Source: an uncultured Paracoccaceae bacterium (GTDB taxonomy: Bacteria > Pseudomonadota > Alphaproteobacteria > Rhodobacterales > Rhodobacteraceae). Taken from it: DNA of 64,000 nt. Both the position numbers and the translations under genes were made by a program. The notes under the pieces were generated by a model. It ran no database searches and was not told where the DNA came from. It saw nothing but the letters and a program-made list of their open reading frames with translations. The DNA is taken from contig CAKSTR010000006.1 in NCBI GenBank assembly GCA_934500835.1, forward strand, positions 243,068 to 307,067. The letters are read 5' to 3'. Positions 27,212 through 36,516 of the stretch are shown one piece after another. Position 1 is the stretch's first letter. Each line of letters begins with the position of its first letter.

Positions 27212-28180
27212 TCAGCCTTCGACGAAATGGCAGGCGGCAAGGCGGCCCGGAGCAACCTCGCGCAGTTCAGGTCTTGTGCTGCGGCAAAGGTCGGCAACCC
27301 GCGGGCAGCGGGTGGCAAAGACGCAGCCCTTGGGCGGGTTCAGGACCGAGGGCAGCTCTCCCGCCAGGGCGGTGCCGACGCGGCCCTTTTCGCGGCGCGG
27401 GTCGGGTTCGGGAACGGCATCCATCAGCGCCTGCGAATAGGGGTGCAACGGCCGGGCGTAGAATTCGGACCGCGGGGCCTGTTCGACCACGCGGCCCAGG
27501 CACATCACCATCACCTCATGGCTGATGTGCCGCACCACGGCGAGGTTGTGCGAGATGAAGACCAGCGCAAGGCCCATCTTTTCCTGCAGATCCATCAGAA
27601 GGTTGATGACCTGCGCCTGAATCGACACATCCAGCGCCGAGACGGGTTCATCGCAGATGATCATCTTCGGCCGCCCGACAATGGCGCGGGCAATCCCGAC
27701 ACGCTGCGCCTGTCCGCCCGACAGCTCGTGCGGGTAGCGGTCGGCGAAATCGGCAGAAAGGCCCACTTGCTGCAAGGCCTCGATGGCGCGGGCGCGGGCT
27801 TCCTTGCGGCCAAGGGTCGGCTCGAATGTCGCCAGGGGGCGGCTGACGATCTTTCCCAGGGTCATGCGGGGATCAAGCGCGGCCACGGGGTCCTGGAAGA
27901 TGATCTGCATCTCGGCCCGGCGGCGGCGCAGGTCGGGGATGCGGGCCATGTCTTCGCCCTGCCAGAACACCTCGCCCGCCGAAGGCTCGATCAGGCGCAG
28001 AAGGGCCCGGCCAAGGGTGGATTTGCCGCAACCGGATTCGCCCACCACGCCCAGCGTGCGGCCGGGCTGCAGTGCCAGTGACACATCATGCACGATGGGC
28101 AGGAAGCGCGGCGCACCGAACAGGCCGGCGCCGGGGACGCGGTAGCCGACGCCAAGGTTGCGGGCTTCCAGAAGGGTCAT
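27212..28180 (-). CDS. Opp/Dpp-type ABC importer ATP-binding protein (OppF/DppF-like)
   Basis: The 322-residue ATPase has Walker A GESGCGKST, the signature LSGGQAQRVGIARAI and Walker B MIICDEPVSALD. The C-terminal oligopeptide-transport cysteine motif is present (GCVFATRCPRVADLC). It pairs with the OppD-like ATPase to power uptake. Its ATG overlaps the upstream stop by 4 bp. Substrate class is peptide or other Opp-type ligand, not readable from the ATPase. Confidence 0.94.
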   Translation of the reverse strand: MTLLEARNLGVGYRVPGAGLFGAPRFLPIVHDVSLALQPGRTLGVVGESGCGKSTLGRALLRLIEPSAGEVFWQGEDMARIPDLRRRRAEMQIIFQDPVAALDPRMTLGKIVSRPLATFEPTLGRKEARARAIEALQQVGLSADFADRYPHELSGGQAQRVGIARAIVGRPKMIICDEPVSALDVSIQAQVINLLMDLQEKMGLALVFISHNLAVVRHISHEVMVMCLGRVVEQAPRSEFYARPLHPYSQALMDAVPEPDPRREKGRVGTALAGELPSVLNPPKGCVFATRCPRVADLCRSTRPELREVAPGRLAACHFVEG

Positions 28181-29163
28181 GGTTCGGTCCCCGACAGATG
28201 GCAGGCGGATCGGCGGCCCGGGCCAAGGCTGCGCAACTCATGCAGGGCCGGGCGGGTGGTGGAGCAGCGCGGCAGGCTGACCTCGCAACGGGCGACAAAG
28301 GGGCAGCCCTGAATGTCGCCGCCGCCCGACCGCGGCGTGCCCGGAATGGTGCCAAGCCGCGGGGTCAGCGCGGTTTCCAGCCGTGGCATCGCGGCCAGCA
28401 GCCCACGGGTATAGGGGTGCGCTGGCGCATCGAACAGTTGCTCGGCCGGGGCCTCTTCCATCACCCTGCCGCCGTAAAGAACGGCCACCCTGTCACACAG
28501 CCGGGCGACGACGCCAAGGTCATGGGTGACAAGGATGATCGCGGTGCCGGTTTCGCGCGCCAGGTCGGCCATCAGGTCCAGCACCTGCGCCTGAATGGTC
28601 ACGTCCAGCGCGGTGGTCGGCTCGTCGGCCAACAGAAGTTTCGGCCGCGCCAGCAGGGCCATGGCGATCATCACCCGCTGGCGCATCCCGCCCGAGAACT
28701 CATGCGGATAGCGCCGCGCCCGGTTGGCCGCATCGGGGATGCGGACACGGTTCAGCATCCTGACCGCCTCGGCGCGTGCCTCGCTCTTCGAGATCCCGGA
28801 ATGGACGCTCAGCCCCTCGGCCAGTTGATCGCCGACGCGGATATAGGGGTTCAGGCTGGTCATCGGGTCCTGAAAGATCATGCTGACCTCGGACCCGCGC
28901 ACCCGGTCCAGATCCCGCGGCGCCAGCGCCAGAAGGTCGCGGCCCTGAAAAAGGGCCTGCCCCCCCGCCGTGCCGTTCGAGGCCAGCAGACCCATGACGG
29001 CGTAAAGGATCTGGCTCTTGCCCGACCCGCTTTCGCCGACAATGCCAAGGATTTCGCCCGGGGCAAGGTCAAGGCTGACCCCATCCACCGCAACGCCGGT
29101 GCCTTCGGGCAGGCGGAAGCGGACCGTCAGGTCGCGCAGGGAAAGCAGCGGTTCAGCGGTCAT
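28177..29163 (-). CDS. Opp/Dpp-type ABC importer ATP-binding protein (OppD/DppD-like)
   Basis: The 328-residue ATPase has Walker [10 protein letters not shown], the signature [16 protein letters not shown], Walker [13 protein letters not shown] and the terminal cysteine region [15 protein letters not shown]. Walker A ends GKSQ where GKST is more common, a mild departure. The ATG at 29163 ([12 protein letters not shown]) is chosen, overlapping the upstream permease by 11 bp; an ATG at 29178 is possible. It forms the heterodimeric motor with the OppF-like subunit. Confidence 0.93.
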   Translation of the reverse strand: MTAEPLLSLRDLTVRFRLPEGTGVAVDGVSLDLAPGEILGIVGESGSGKSQILYAVMGLLASNGTAGGQALFQGRDLLALAPRDLDRVRGSEVSMIFQDPMTSLNPYIRVGDQLAEGLSVHSGISKSEARAEAVRMLNRVRIPDAANRARRYPHEFSGGMRQRVMIAMALLARPKLLLADEPTTALDVTIQAQVLDLMADLARETGTAIILVTHDLGVVARLCDRVAVLYGGRVMEEAPAEQLFDAPAHPYTRGLLAAMPRLETALTPRLGTIPGTPRSGGGDIQGCPFVARCEVSLPRCSTTRPALHELRSLGPGRRSACHLSGTEP

Positions 29164-30040
29164 TGGGGTCGAAGGCATCGCGCAGCCCGTCCGCTATGAA
29201 GTTCAGGCAGAAAAGCACCGTGGCCAGCAGCCCGCCGGGCAGAAGCAGCAGGCGCAGGTCGGTGTCCATGGCCGCGGTGCCGGTGGCGATCAGGTTGCCC
29301 CAGCTGGCCTGCGGCTCCTTGATGCCGATGCCAAGGAAGGACAGGAACGACTCCGACAGGATCACCTCGGGCACCAGAAGCGATCCGTAGACGATCACCA
29401 CCGAGACGCAGTTCGGCACGATATGCTGCAACACGATCCGCCCGCCGGTCATCCCGCCCGCCCGGGCAGCCTGAATGAACTCTTGCTGCGCCAGCGATTG
29501 CGCCTGCGCGCGGACGATGACCGCCGGGGTCAGCCACAGGGTGAAGACGATGGCCGCGAACAGGGCGATGTTGCCGCCGCCGAACAGAAGGCTGAGCAGG
29601 ATCACAAGGATCACGTAGGGAAATGCGTAAAGGATCTCGACCAGCCGCATCATCAGCCCGTCCAGCCGCCCGCCGGTATAGCCGGCGACCGCGCCGTACA
29701 GCACGCCGATCCCGCCGGCGACCAGCGCACCCAGAAAACCGATGGTCAGCGAGACCTGCCCGCCTTCCAGCACCCGGATGAACAGATCGCGGCCGAAATC
29801 ATCGGTTCCGAAGGGATGGATCGAGAACAGGTCCATCGGGGCCGAGATATTGTCGAAATCCGCGTCCTCGCCGGTGAAGGGGAAGGCCATCGGCCCGAAG
29901 AAGCACATCAGAACAATGGCCAGCAGCACCCAGACCGAGGCCATCGCCAGCCAGTTCTTGCGAAACCGCCGGAACTGCAGTTGCAGGGTCGAGGCGTGTC
30001 GGACGGGCACTGTCTCGGCGATTGCGGTGTCACTGGGCAT
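29153..30040 (-). CDS. Opp/Dpp-type ABC importer permease (OppC/DppC-like)
   Basis: The 295-residue inner-membrane permease has a first helix WLAMASVWVLLAIVLMCFFG. The OppC-type periplasmic landmark HPFGTDDFGRDLFIRVL follows, and the EAA loop lies near AARAGGMTGGRIVLQHIVPN. The end [15 protein letters not shown] is typical of the subunit. The start ATG at 30040 overlaps the upstream permease gene by 11 bp. Confidence 0.94.
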   Translation of the reverse strand: MPSDTAIAETVPVRHASTLQLQFRRFRKNWLAMASVWVLLAIVLMCFFGPMAFPFTGEDADFDNISAPMDLFSIHPFGTDDFGRDLFIRVLEGGQVSLTIGFLGALVAGGIGVLYGAVAGYTGGRLDGLMMRLVEILYAFPYVILVILLSLLFGGGNIALFAAIVFTLWLTPAVIVRAQAQSLAQQEFIQAARAGGMTGGRIVLQHIVPNCVSVVIVYGSLLVPEVILSESFLSFLGIGIKEPQASWGNLIATGTAAMDTDLRLLLLPGGLLATVLFCLNFIADGLRDAFDPNDR

Positions 30041-30953
30041 TGCGCAACCTCGGGTCCATCCACGCACGCAGGACATCGGTGCCGATGTTGAAGACGATCA
30101 GCAGGGCGCCATAAAGCAGCGTGATCCCCATGACCAAGGGATAATCCCGGTTCAGCGCCGCATCGACGAAATGCCGGCCCACGCCTGGCAGGGCGAAGAC
30201 CGTCTCGATCAGGACCGAGCCGGTGATGATCGAGGCTGTGGCCGGGCCAAGATAGGCCACCACCGGCAGAAGGGCCCCTTTCAGCGTGTGGCGCAGCAGC
30301 ACCCGGCGCCCACCGATCCCCTTGGCGCGGGCGGTGCGGACGTAGTTCTCGCGCATGGTCTCGATCATCGAGGTGCGGGTGAGGCGGCTGATATAGGCCA
30401 CGTTTGGCAGCGCCAGCACAAGGACGGGCAGCATCAGCGACTTCCAGCCGGCATTCCAGCCGCCCACCGGCAGCCAGCCCAGCTTCAGCGCGAAAACCAC
30501 CTGCAGGACCGGACCGATGACGAAGATCGGGATGGCGATGCCGATCACGCCGATGGTGCCTGCGGCATAATCGGTCACTCCGTTCCTGCGCAGCGCGCCC
30601 GCAATGCCAAGCGCGATGCCGACCAGCGAGGCGACAAGGATCGCCCAGAAGCCCACGGTCAGCGAATAGGGCAGGCCCGAGGCGATCAGGTCATTCACCG
30701 TATAGTCGCGGAACCGGGTCGAGGGGCCAAGGTCCAGGTGCAGAAGCCCCCAGACAAAGCGACCGAACTGCTTCCAGACCGGCTCGTCCAGATGGAAGGC
30801 CGCCTGAATGTTGGCCTGCACCTCGGGGCTGATCTTGCGGTTGCGCGAGAACGGCCCGCCGGGCGCCAGGCGCATGACGAAGAAGGTCAGCGTCACCAGC
30901 GCCGCCAGCGTCAGCGTGCCGTTCCAGAGCCGTCTGCCGATAAACCGCAACAT
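30030..30953 (-). CDS. Opp/Dpp-type ABC importer permease (OppB/DppB-like)
   Basis: The 307-residue permease begins MLRFIGRRLWNGTLTLAALV and contains the EAA loop region YVRTARAKGIGGRRVLLRHT. It ends in the OppB-type tail TDVLRAWMDPRLRNAQ. About six membrane spans are visible. It lies 48 bp after the binding-protein gene stop in the same operon. Confidence 0.94.
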   Translation of the reverse strand: MLRFIGRRLWNGTLTLAALVTLTFFVMRLAPGGPFSRNRKISPEVQANIQAAFHLDEPVWKQFGRFVWGLLHLDLGPSTRFRDYTVNDLIASGLPYSLTVGFWAILVASLVGIALGIAGALRRNGVTDYAAGTIGVIGIAIPIFVIGPVLQVVFALKLGWLPVGGWNAGWKSLMLPVLVLALPNVAYISRLTRTSMIETMRENYVRTARAKGIGGRRVLLRHTLKGALLPVVAYLGPATASIITGSVLIETVFALPGVGRHFVDAALNRDYPLVMGITLLYGALLIVFNIGTDVLRAWMDPRLRNAQ

Positions 30954-31001
30954 GGGATCACCTTGCCTGAAAGGGGCGGCCCGAGGGCCGCCCGTTCCGG
31001 G

Positions 31002-32594
31002 TCATTCCAGCCGCAGGAACTGGCTGTTGTAATAGCCCGTGGCCGAGGGCACCCAGCCCTTGACATGGGTGCTGACCAGAATGCGCGACGGCTCGATCGC
31101 GATGGGCGAGAAGATCACGTCGTCCAGCAGGATCTTTTCGGCCTTGGCCAGCTCGACATCGCGGCTTTCCTTGTCGGGCATCCCGGCGGCCACATCCATC
31201 TGGGCGTCATACTCCGGCTTCACCCAATTGTAGCCAGGCTCTGTCGAGGGACGCATATAGGCCAGGAATGTCTCGGCCCCGGCGAAATCGCCCACCAGGT
31301 TGTCGGCAAAGACATCCCAGCCGCCGGCATAGAATTCGTCCAGCCAGGCCTTGCGCTCCATCGGTTTCACCTCGGCCTGAACGCCAAGCACCTGTTTCCA
31401 CATCAGCGCCACGCCCTGCGCCAGCCGCACCCGGTCTTCGGCGACCGTCGTGACGATGGTCAGCTTCAGCGGATTGTCGGCCCCGTGGCCGGCGGCGGCC
31501 ATCAGCTCCTTGGCCTTGGCCTCGCGTTCTTCCTGCGTCAGCTCGGCTCCGGGCATCTGCGGGCCCTTGTAGTCGGGATCGAAGCCGCCTGCGAAAGTAT
31601 AGGCCGGGATCGCGCCCCCCTTGACGATCTTCTCCTGCAGAAGCTCGCGGTTGATCGCCCAGGCCAGCGCGGTGCGGACGTTGATGTCCTGCAACTCGGG
31701 CTTGGTCAGGTTGAAGCTGTAATAGGTCACCTCGGTCGAGGGCGAGATGAACAGGCTTTCGGGCATCGAGGTCTTCAGCTGGTCCAGCTGGTTGACCGGG
31801 ATGTCATAGGTCACGTCGATCTCGCCGGCCTGAAACCGTTTGAACTCGGTCGAGACGTCTTCGGTGACGTGATACTTCACGAAGGGAATGCCAACATTGG
31901 CCGCATCCCAGTAATTCGGGTTCCTCTCCAGAAGGACATGGCTTTGCGGTACCACCTCCTTGATGACATAGGCCCCGTTCGAGACCACCTTGGACGGGTC
32001 GCCGAAGCCTGCCGCGCCATTCGCCTCAAGGCTTGGCATGTGCAGCGGCGGGATCTGGAAGGCGCCCATGATGTTCAGGATGTGCGGCGCGGGAGTCAGC
32101 ATCTCGATCACCACCGTCCGGTCGTCCGGCGCTGTGACCCCAAGGCCCGAGGCATCCTTGGTCTCGCCATTGGCGATGGCCTCGGCGCCTTTGATCTTCA
32201 CCACCGAGTAGAAGTAATACCCCTTCTCCGACACGGTCGCCGGGTCCAGCGTGCGATAGACCGAGTTCACGAAGTCCTGTGCCACGATCGGATCGCCGTT
32301 CGACCATTTCAGCCCTTCGCGCAGGTGGAAGGTATAGGTCTTGCCGTCCTCGGACACGTCCCAGCTTTCGGCCTGGCCGGGGATGATGTCGCCGCCCGGA
32401 CCGAAGGTTACCAGCCCCTCATAGGCATCCATCAGGATAAGCCCGGCGGCGGCATCGAAGTTCACCTGCGGATCAAGCGAGGACCATTCCGACCCTACCC
32501 CCCGATCCAGCGTATCATCCGCCATTGCGGCATTGCCCAACCCGAACGCCAGCGTCGCGCTGGCCAGTAACAGAGCCAATCCTTTCATCTTCAT
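31002..32594 (-). CDS. Opp/Dpp-type periplasmic substrate-binding protein (family 5)
   Basis: The 530-residue binding protein has a signal peptide (cleavage near NAAMA|DDT). It has the family 5 signatures: LDPQVNFDAAAGLILMDAYEG, then SEDGKTYTFHLREGLKWSNG and VRTALAWAINRELL. It closely follows the OppA/DppA pattern and captures the ligand in the periplasm. The ligand is unknown; the neighbouring hydrolases suggest a peptide-like, ester or amide compound. It is preceded by a deacylase gene 40 bp upstream. Confidence 0.93.
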   Translation of the reverse strand: MKMKGLALLLASATLAFGLGNAAMADDTLDRGVGSEWSSLDPQVNFDAAAGLILMDAYEGLVTFGPGGDIIPGQAESWDVSEDGKTYTFHLREGLKWSNGDPIVAQDFVNSVYRTLDPATVSEKGYYFYSVVKIKGAEAIANGETKDASGLGVTAPDDRTVVIEMLTPAPHILNIMGAFQIPPLHMPSLEANGAAGFGDPSKVVSNGAYVIKEVVPQSHVLLERNPNYWDAANVGIPFVKYHVTEDVSTEFKRFQAGEIDVTYDIPVNQLDQLKTSMPESLFISPSTEVTYYSFNLTKPELQDINVRTALAWAINRELLQEKIVKGGAIPAYTFAGGFDPDYKGPQMPGAELTQEEREAKAKELMAAAGHGADNPLKLTIVTTVAEDRVRLAQGVALMWKQVLGVQAEVKPMERKAWLDEFYAGGWDVFADNLVGDFAGAETFLAYMRPSTEPGYNWVKPEYDAQMDVAAGMPDKESRDVELAKAEKILLDDVIFSPIAIEPSRILVSTHVKGWVPSATGYYNSQFLRLE

Positions 32595-32634
32595 AGTCGT
32601 CTCCCTGTCTCTTGCTTGTGTTTATGGCTTTTGA

Positions 32635-33744
32635 TCAGTCGGACAGCAGGTCTCCCTGCCGGATGGGGGTATCGCCCGCGACATGCGCCAGACCCTGCCC
32701 TTTCAGGCAGAAGGGATGCATCTCGCGCCGGAACAGCAGGCCCGCATTGGGGGCTGGCACCGGCAGGCGGCGGCGGGTCGTCGGGTCGCTGACCCAGGCG
32801 ATGGTCTCGCCCTTGGCAACCTCGGCCCCCGGCTCGTGCTGCCATGTGACGATGCCGCCCTGCGGGGCGAAAGCCTCGCCTGCGCCGGCCAGCGGGGTTT
32901 CCCGCGCGGGCGGATGGGCGGGGGCGGGGGCGCCCGCGATCACGCCAACGGCGCCAAGGAAGGCCATCAGGTTTTCGGCGTCCTGCCGGCCCTGAACGTC
33001 CGACACATCGCGCTGGCCGCGATATTCCAGCGTGGTCGAGAAGGTCGGCTGGTCGATGGGGTGGTCGGGGAAGCGCGCCCGCAAGGCCCGCCATGGCGCG
33101 GTATGCGCCTCGTCAAAGGCATTGCCGCCGGACAGATCCTCGATCAGCGCCAACGCCGCCCCGGTGGCGCGGCCCAGAAGGTCGGTCACGTCGGGCCGGG
33201 CGTTCGAGGCGTAGAAATGCAGCAGGGCCACATGGTCGCAATGCAGGTCCAGCACGATGTCCGCGTCGTGCGACCACTGCATCAGGCGAAGGCGCAGCTC
33301 ATCCCCTTCGGTCCGCGGTTTTTGCGCGGCCAGCGCCTCGGAAAAGGCCGCGCGGATGACCTTGGTGTTTGCCGCCCGGTCCCCGGTCAGCCGCCCTTCC
33401 AGCGCATCGCCGGCCAGCACGGCCAGCTCCGGATAGCCGCGGTTGAAGTTGCGCATGGTCTCAAGATCCTGCCGCCCCTGCGGCTTGCCATTCAGCCATT
33501 GCGGCAGGCCGACCGGATTGGCGAAGGGCACGATGCAGATCCGCCCGGTGATCCGGCCCTCGGCCTCGGCCCAGTCCAGCAGGTCCATCAGATGCCAGAC
33601 GACAATGGCGCCCGGCATCTCGTCGGCATGAAGCGCGGCCTGCAGATAGACCTTCGGCGCCGCGTCCCCGCCCCACAGGTGCCGCGTCAGGCTTCGGCAT
33701 GAGCCGGGGCTGACGGGGGTCAGGCCGAGGGTCTCGGTCCTCAT
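32635..33744 (-). CDS. Succinylglutamate desuccinylase/aspartoacylase-family deacylase
   Basis: The 369-residue zinc hydrolase has the metal ligands His39 and Glu42 in LHADEMPG and His168 in LDLHCDH. Arg/Asn substrate contacts are in NFNRGYPEL. A biotinyl/lipoyl-like C-terminal domain (about 280-369, GGIVTWQHEPGAEVAKGETI) is usual in this subfamily. It should remove an acyl group from an N-acyl amino acid or similar compound in the cytoplasm. It sits between the TetR gene and the OppA-like gene on the same strand, with short gaps. Confidence 0.9.
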   Translation of the reverse strand: MRTETLGLTPVSPGSCRSLTRHLWGGDAAPKVYLQAALHADEMPGAIVVWHLMDLLDWAEAEGRITGRICIVPFANPVGLPQWLNGKPQGRQDLETMRNFNRGYPELAVLAGDALEGRLTGDRAANTKVIRAAFSEALAAQKPRTEGDELRLRLMQWSHDADIVLDLHCDHVALLHFYASNARPDVTDLLGRATGAALALIEDLSGGNAFDEAHTAPWRALRARFPDHPIDQPTFSTTLEYRGQRDVSDVQGRQDAENLMAFLGAVGVIAGAPAPAHPPARETPLAGAGEAFAPQGGIVTWQHEPGAEVAKGETIAWVSDPTTRRRLPVPAPNAGLLFRREMHPFCLKGQGLAHVAGDTPIRQGDLLSD

Positions 33745-33780
33745 GTCTTCCTCGACGGGTTGGCGGGAAAGAAGGCGCGT

Positions 33781-34395
33781 TCAACCGGCATTGCCATCCT
33801 CCAGCGGACCGAGAAGCGGCTCCAGCAGGCCCCTTGCCGCGGCATGGGCGCGGGCGGCGTCAAAACCTTCGGGGTCGATGCATTGTTCCAGCCAGAGGCC
33901 ATCGACCAGACCGATCACCGTTGCGGCAAGGGCACTGGCGTCGATCTTCAGCCCACGGGTGAAGCAATGATCCTCAATCGCCGCCTCGACCGTGGCCCGG
34001 TAGCTGCCGTAGTTCCTGCGGTGCGCCTCGCGCAGGGTCGGGTTGACTGCAACCTCCCCCCAAAGCGCCAGCCAGACCCGCAGGCTCCCGACGTCATACC
34101 CTTCGACCGAGAACATGCGCGTCAGCAGGGCGCCAAGCGGCAGCGGAATTTCGGGCTGCAACTCCCGCAGCATCGGCTGATAGGCCGCCTCGTAGACCGC
34201 CGCCAGAAGCCCGTCCTTCGACCCGAAGTGATGCGCGATCAACCCGCGCGAGGCCTCGGCCCGCCGGCAGACATTGTCCACTGTGAAGGCGGTGATCCCG
34301 CCTTCGGACAGACAGTCCAACCCGGCCCGCACCAGCATGGCAGCGCGTTCCTCGGCCGCATAGCGGCGGAATTTCGGAGCCTCAGATGTGGTCAC
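33781..34395 (-). CDS. TetR-family transcriptional repressor
   Basis: The 204-residue regulator has an N-terminal helix-turn-helix (GITAFTVDNVCRRAEASRGL, then IAHHFGSKDGLL, about residues 33-64) and a C-terminal ligand domain resembling BetI-type repressors. It starts with GTG at 34395, overlapping the end of the CocE-like gene by 14 bp. It probably represses the divergent promoter region at 36.45-36.51 kb and thus both arms of the cluster. The inducer is unknown. Confidence 0.92.
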   Translation of the reverse strand: MTTSEAPKFRRYAAEERAAMLVRAGLDCLSEGGITAFTVDNVCRRAEASRGLIAHHFGSKDGLLAAVYEAAYQPMLRELQPEIPLPLGALLTRMFSVEGYDVGSLRVWLALWGEVAVNPTLREAHRRNYGSYRATVEAAIEDHCFTRGLKIDASALAATVIGLVDGLWLEQCIDPEGFDAARAHAAARGLLEPLLGPLEDGNAG

Positions 34396-36394
34396 GCGGG
34401 ATCGCCCTTTGCCAGTTGCGCCGACGGATCTCGGCGCCGTTTTCCGAAATCACGGTTTCGGCCGTCAGGTGGAAATGAGTGGCGTCGCAGGTCATCCGCG
34501 CGCTGCTTTCATGGGTAAAGCTGCCGTCCTTGCGGATCTGGTCGACGCGATAGGCCAGCGACATCTCGGCCGAGAGCGGATCGCCCTCGGTGATCCGGTA
34601 GCGGGCGAAACCGTCACTGCGCTGGCGGATGCCGATATCGGGAAACTCGTGGTCATAGGTCCAGCGTGGGAAATCCACCGTGATGCGGCCTTCCAGCAGG
34701 TCGCGGGTGATCCGGCGCGGGCTGGCCGGTTTGACCGGGTGATGGATGCATTCCACGTCGGGTGCTGCTTCCGGCGGATCGAAGGCGCGCAATGCGGCGT
34801 CCTTGGCCCGCGGCGGACGGACCGGCAGGGTCAGGACCGATGCGCCGGTGTCGATGGTCAGCGTCACCGTTTCGGGCGAGGGCCATGCGATCGGCCAGTA
34901 GGTCGACGACAGCGACAGGCCGATGCGATGGCCGGGGGCGAAGGCATGGGCGATGTCGTCCATCTCGACCTCGACCGTGATCTCCTGCCCCGGGGTCAGG
35001 GCCTGCGGAGCGCCATGCCCCTGCCAGTGGGTCAGGTTCATCAGCCCCACCGTCACCCGCGTCCGCGCCCCGTCCGGCGCCACATCGGTCAGCCGGGCGG
35101 CCACCAGGGCAAGCGGCTTGTCACTTGCCACCCGCAGCGTGACCTTCGGCGCGCCCATGATCTCAAGCCGCTCGGACAAGGGATCCGACAGCCAGACCAG
35201 AGACCCCGCGTCATCCTCGCACTGGTCGGTCGGCCAGTCGGCATCGGCGCCGTAGCGGCCGATCTCGCCCGCCGCCATACCGACCCAAAGGGGTGAGGCG
35301 ATCTGCGCGGATCCCGGTTCCGCCGCGGCGGCAAGCCGGTTGCCGACGGGATGGAAGGCGCGCGCCTCGATCCGGGGCGAGGGCCATTGATCCTCACCCA
35401 CCCAACGGCCGGGGCGTTCGGAATAACAGGTCTTTGGCGGCAGGCCCTCCTGCATCCAGACCCGCAGCGCGGGTTCATCCATGATCCCGGTATCGCGGCC
35501 CTTCATCCAGTGGTCGCACCAGCGGATCACCTCTTGCAGCCAGCCGATGGCCGGTTCCACCGTCACGTCATGCGGATAGGAATGCGCCCATGGCCCGACC
35601 AGCCCGCGCACAAGATCCGGCCCAAGGCCCGCCAGGAGACGCGGCACGGCTTCCGAATAGTTGTCCGCCCAGCCGGAGACCGCATAGACCGGCACCTTGA
35701 TCGCCGAGAAATCCTCGCAGACCGAACCCTGTTTCCAGTAGTCGTCGCGGCGCTGGTGATCCAGCCAGATCAGACCCCAAGGGTCATTCGCCTCGATCCG
35801 GTCCAGCCACATCTGCCGCCAGGCCGGGCCGTGGATTGCCGGGTCCGGCGGCAGGTCCATGCCTGCGACCATGGTGCCCGACCAGTCGAGATTGTCCTTC
35901 GACAGACAGCCGCCGATGTAATGCACATCCGTCGCATAGCGGTCATCGGTGAACCCTACCGCAATCACCGTCTTCAGCGCAGGCGGCTGGCGGGCCGCGA
36001 TCTGCAACCCGTTGAAGCCGCCCCAGCTGATGCCGATCATCGCGACCTGCCCGTCGCACCAGTCCTGCGCGGCGATCCAGCCGATCACATCGACGCCGTC
36101 CACCTGCTCCTGCACCGAATATTCGTCGTGCAGCAGCCCCTCGCTCTCGCCACAGCCGCGGATGTCCACGCGGATGCAGGCATAGCCATGGCCCGCAAGA
36201 TACATGTGAAGACCCTGGTCGCGTGTGCGGGTGCCGTCATGCTTGCGGTAGGGCAGATACTCCAGGATCGCGGGATGCCTGCCCGTTGCCGGTCGCCACA
36301 GCTTGGCCGCGAGGCGGGTGCCATCGGGCAGCGGGATGAAGAAGTTCTCCTCCACCTCGACCTGATGCGGGAAATCCGTGCGTATCCGGGGCAA
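34382..36394 (-). CDS. CocE/NonD-family (S15-like) alpha/beta hydrolase
   Basis: The 670-residue protein belongs to the family of cocaine esterase, glutaryl-7-ACA acylase and X-Pro dipeptidyl-peptidases. The hydrolase domain has GYACIRVDIRGCGESEG and the nucleophile GISWGGFNG (Ser123). The C-terminal jelly-roll domain is present (THWQGHGAPQALTPGQEITV, and ADVAPDG-type strands). The TTG at 36394 is chosen as start because AGAAAGGGAG lies 6 bases upstream; an upstream TTG at 36448 would run through the divergent promoter. It is the first gene of the nine-gene minus-strand operon. The bond hydrolysed (ester or amide) is not known. Confidence 0.87.
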   Translation of the reverse strand: MPRIRTDFPHQVEVEENFFIPLPDGTRLAAKLWRPATGRHPAILEYLPYRKHDGTRTRDQGLHMYLAGHGYACIRVDIRGCGESEGLLHDEYSVQEQVDGVDVIGWIAAQDWCDGQVAMIGISWGGFNGLQIAARQPPALKTVIAVGFTDDRYATDVHYIGGCLSKDNLDWSGTMVAGMDLPPDPAIHGPAWRQMWLDRIEANDPWGLIWLDHQRRDDYWKQGSVCEDFSAIKVPVYAVSGWADNYSEAVPRLLAGLGPDLVRGLVGPWAHSYPHDVTVEPAIGWLQEVIRWCDHWMKGRDTGIMDEPALRVWMQEGLPPKTCYSERPGRWVGEDQWPSPRIEARAFHPVGNRLAAAAEPGSAQIASPLWVGMAAGEIGRYGADADWPTDQCEDDAGSLVWLSDPLSERLEIMGAPKVTLRVASDKPLALVAARLTDVAPDGARTRVTVGLMNLTHWQGHGAPQALTPGQEITVEVEMDDIAHAFAPGHRIGLSLSSTYWPIAWPSPETVTLTIDTGASVLTLPVRPPRAKDAALRAFDPPEAAPDVECIHHPVKPASPRRITRDLLEGRITVDFPRWTYDHEFPDIGIRQRSDGFARYRITEGDPLSAEMSLAYRVDQIRKDGSFTHESSARMTCDATHFHLTAETVISENGAEIRRRNWQRAIPRDHI

Positions 36395-36452
36395 GGCCGA
36401 CTCCCTTTCTGTTGAACAACCATGCAACAAGGGTGGGCGCTGTGTCAAACCT

Positions 36453-36508
36453 TCAAGTCAGCTTGACCAAATCCTTGCTGTCCTCTTACTATACATTCGT
36501 TCAGTAAG
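36453..36508 (+). promoter_or_regulatory. Divergent promoter with TetR-type operator
   Basis: A likely sigma70 promoter for the plus-strand arm has TTGACC at 36463-36468, an 18-bp spacer and TACTAT at 36487-36492. Over the -10 lies an inverted repeat with arms CTTACT (36485-36490) and AGTAAG (36503-36508) enclosing GAACGAATGT-like sequence, typical of TetR operators. A second small palindrome, TCAAG-TCAG-CTTGA, covers 36453-36466. Repression by the TetR encoded in the divergent operon is inferred. Confidence 0.6.
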
Positions 36509-36516
36509 GAGTCGCC

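Noticed and set aside
29742..32570. Long plus-strand open frame of about 940 codons
   Set aside because: It lies opposite the OppA/OppB/OppC-like genes, whose motifs are clear. The composition (His, Gln, Gly, Arg) is that of an antisense frame.
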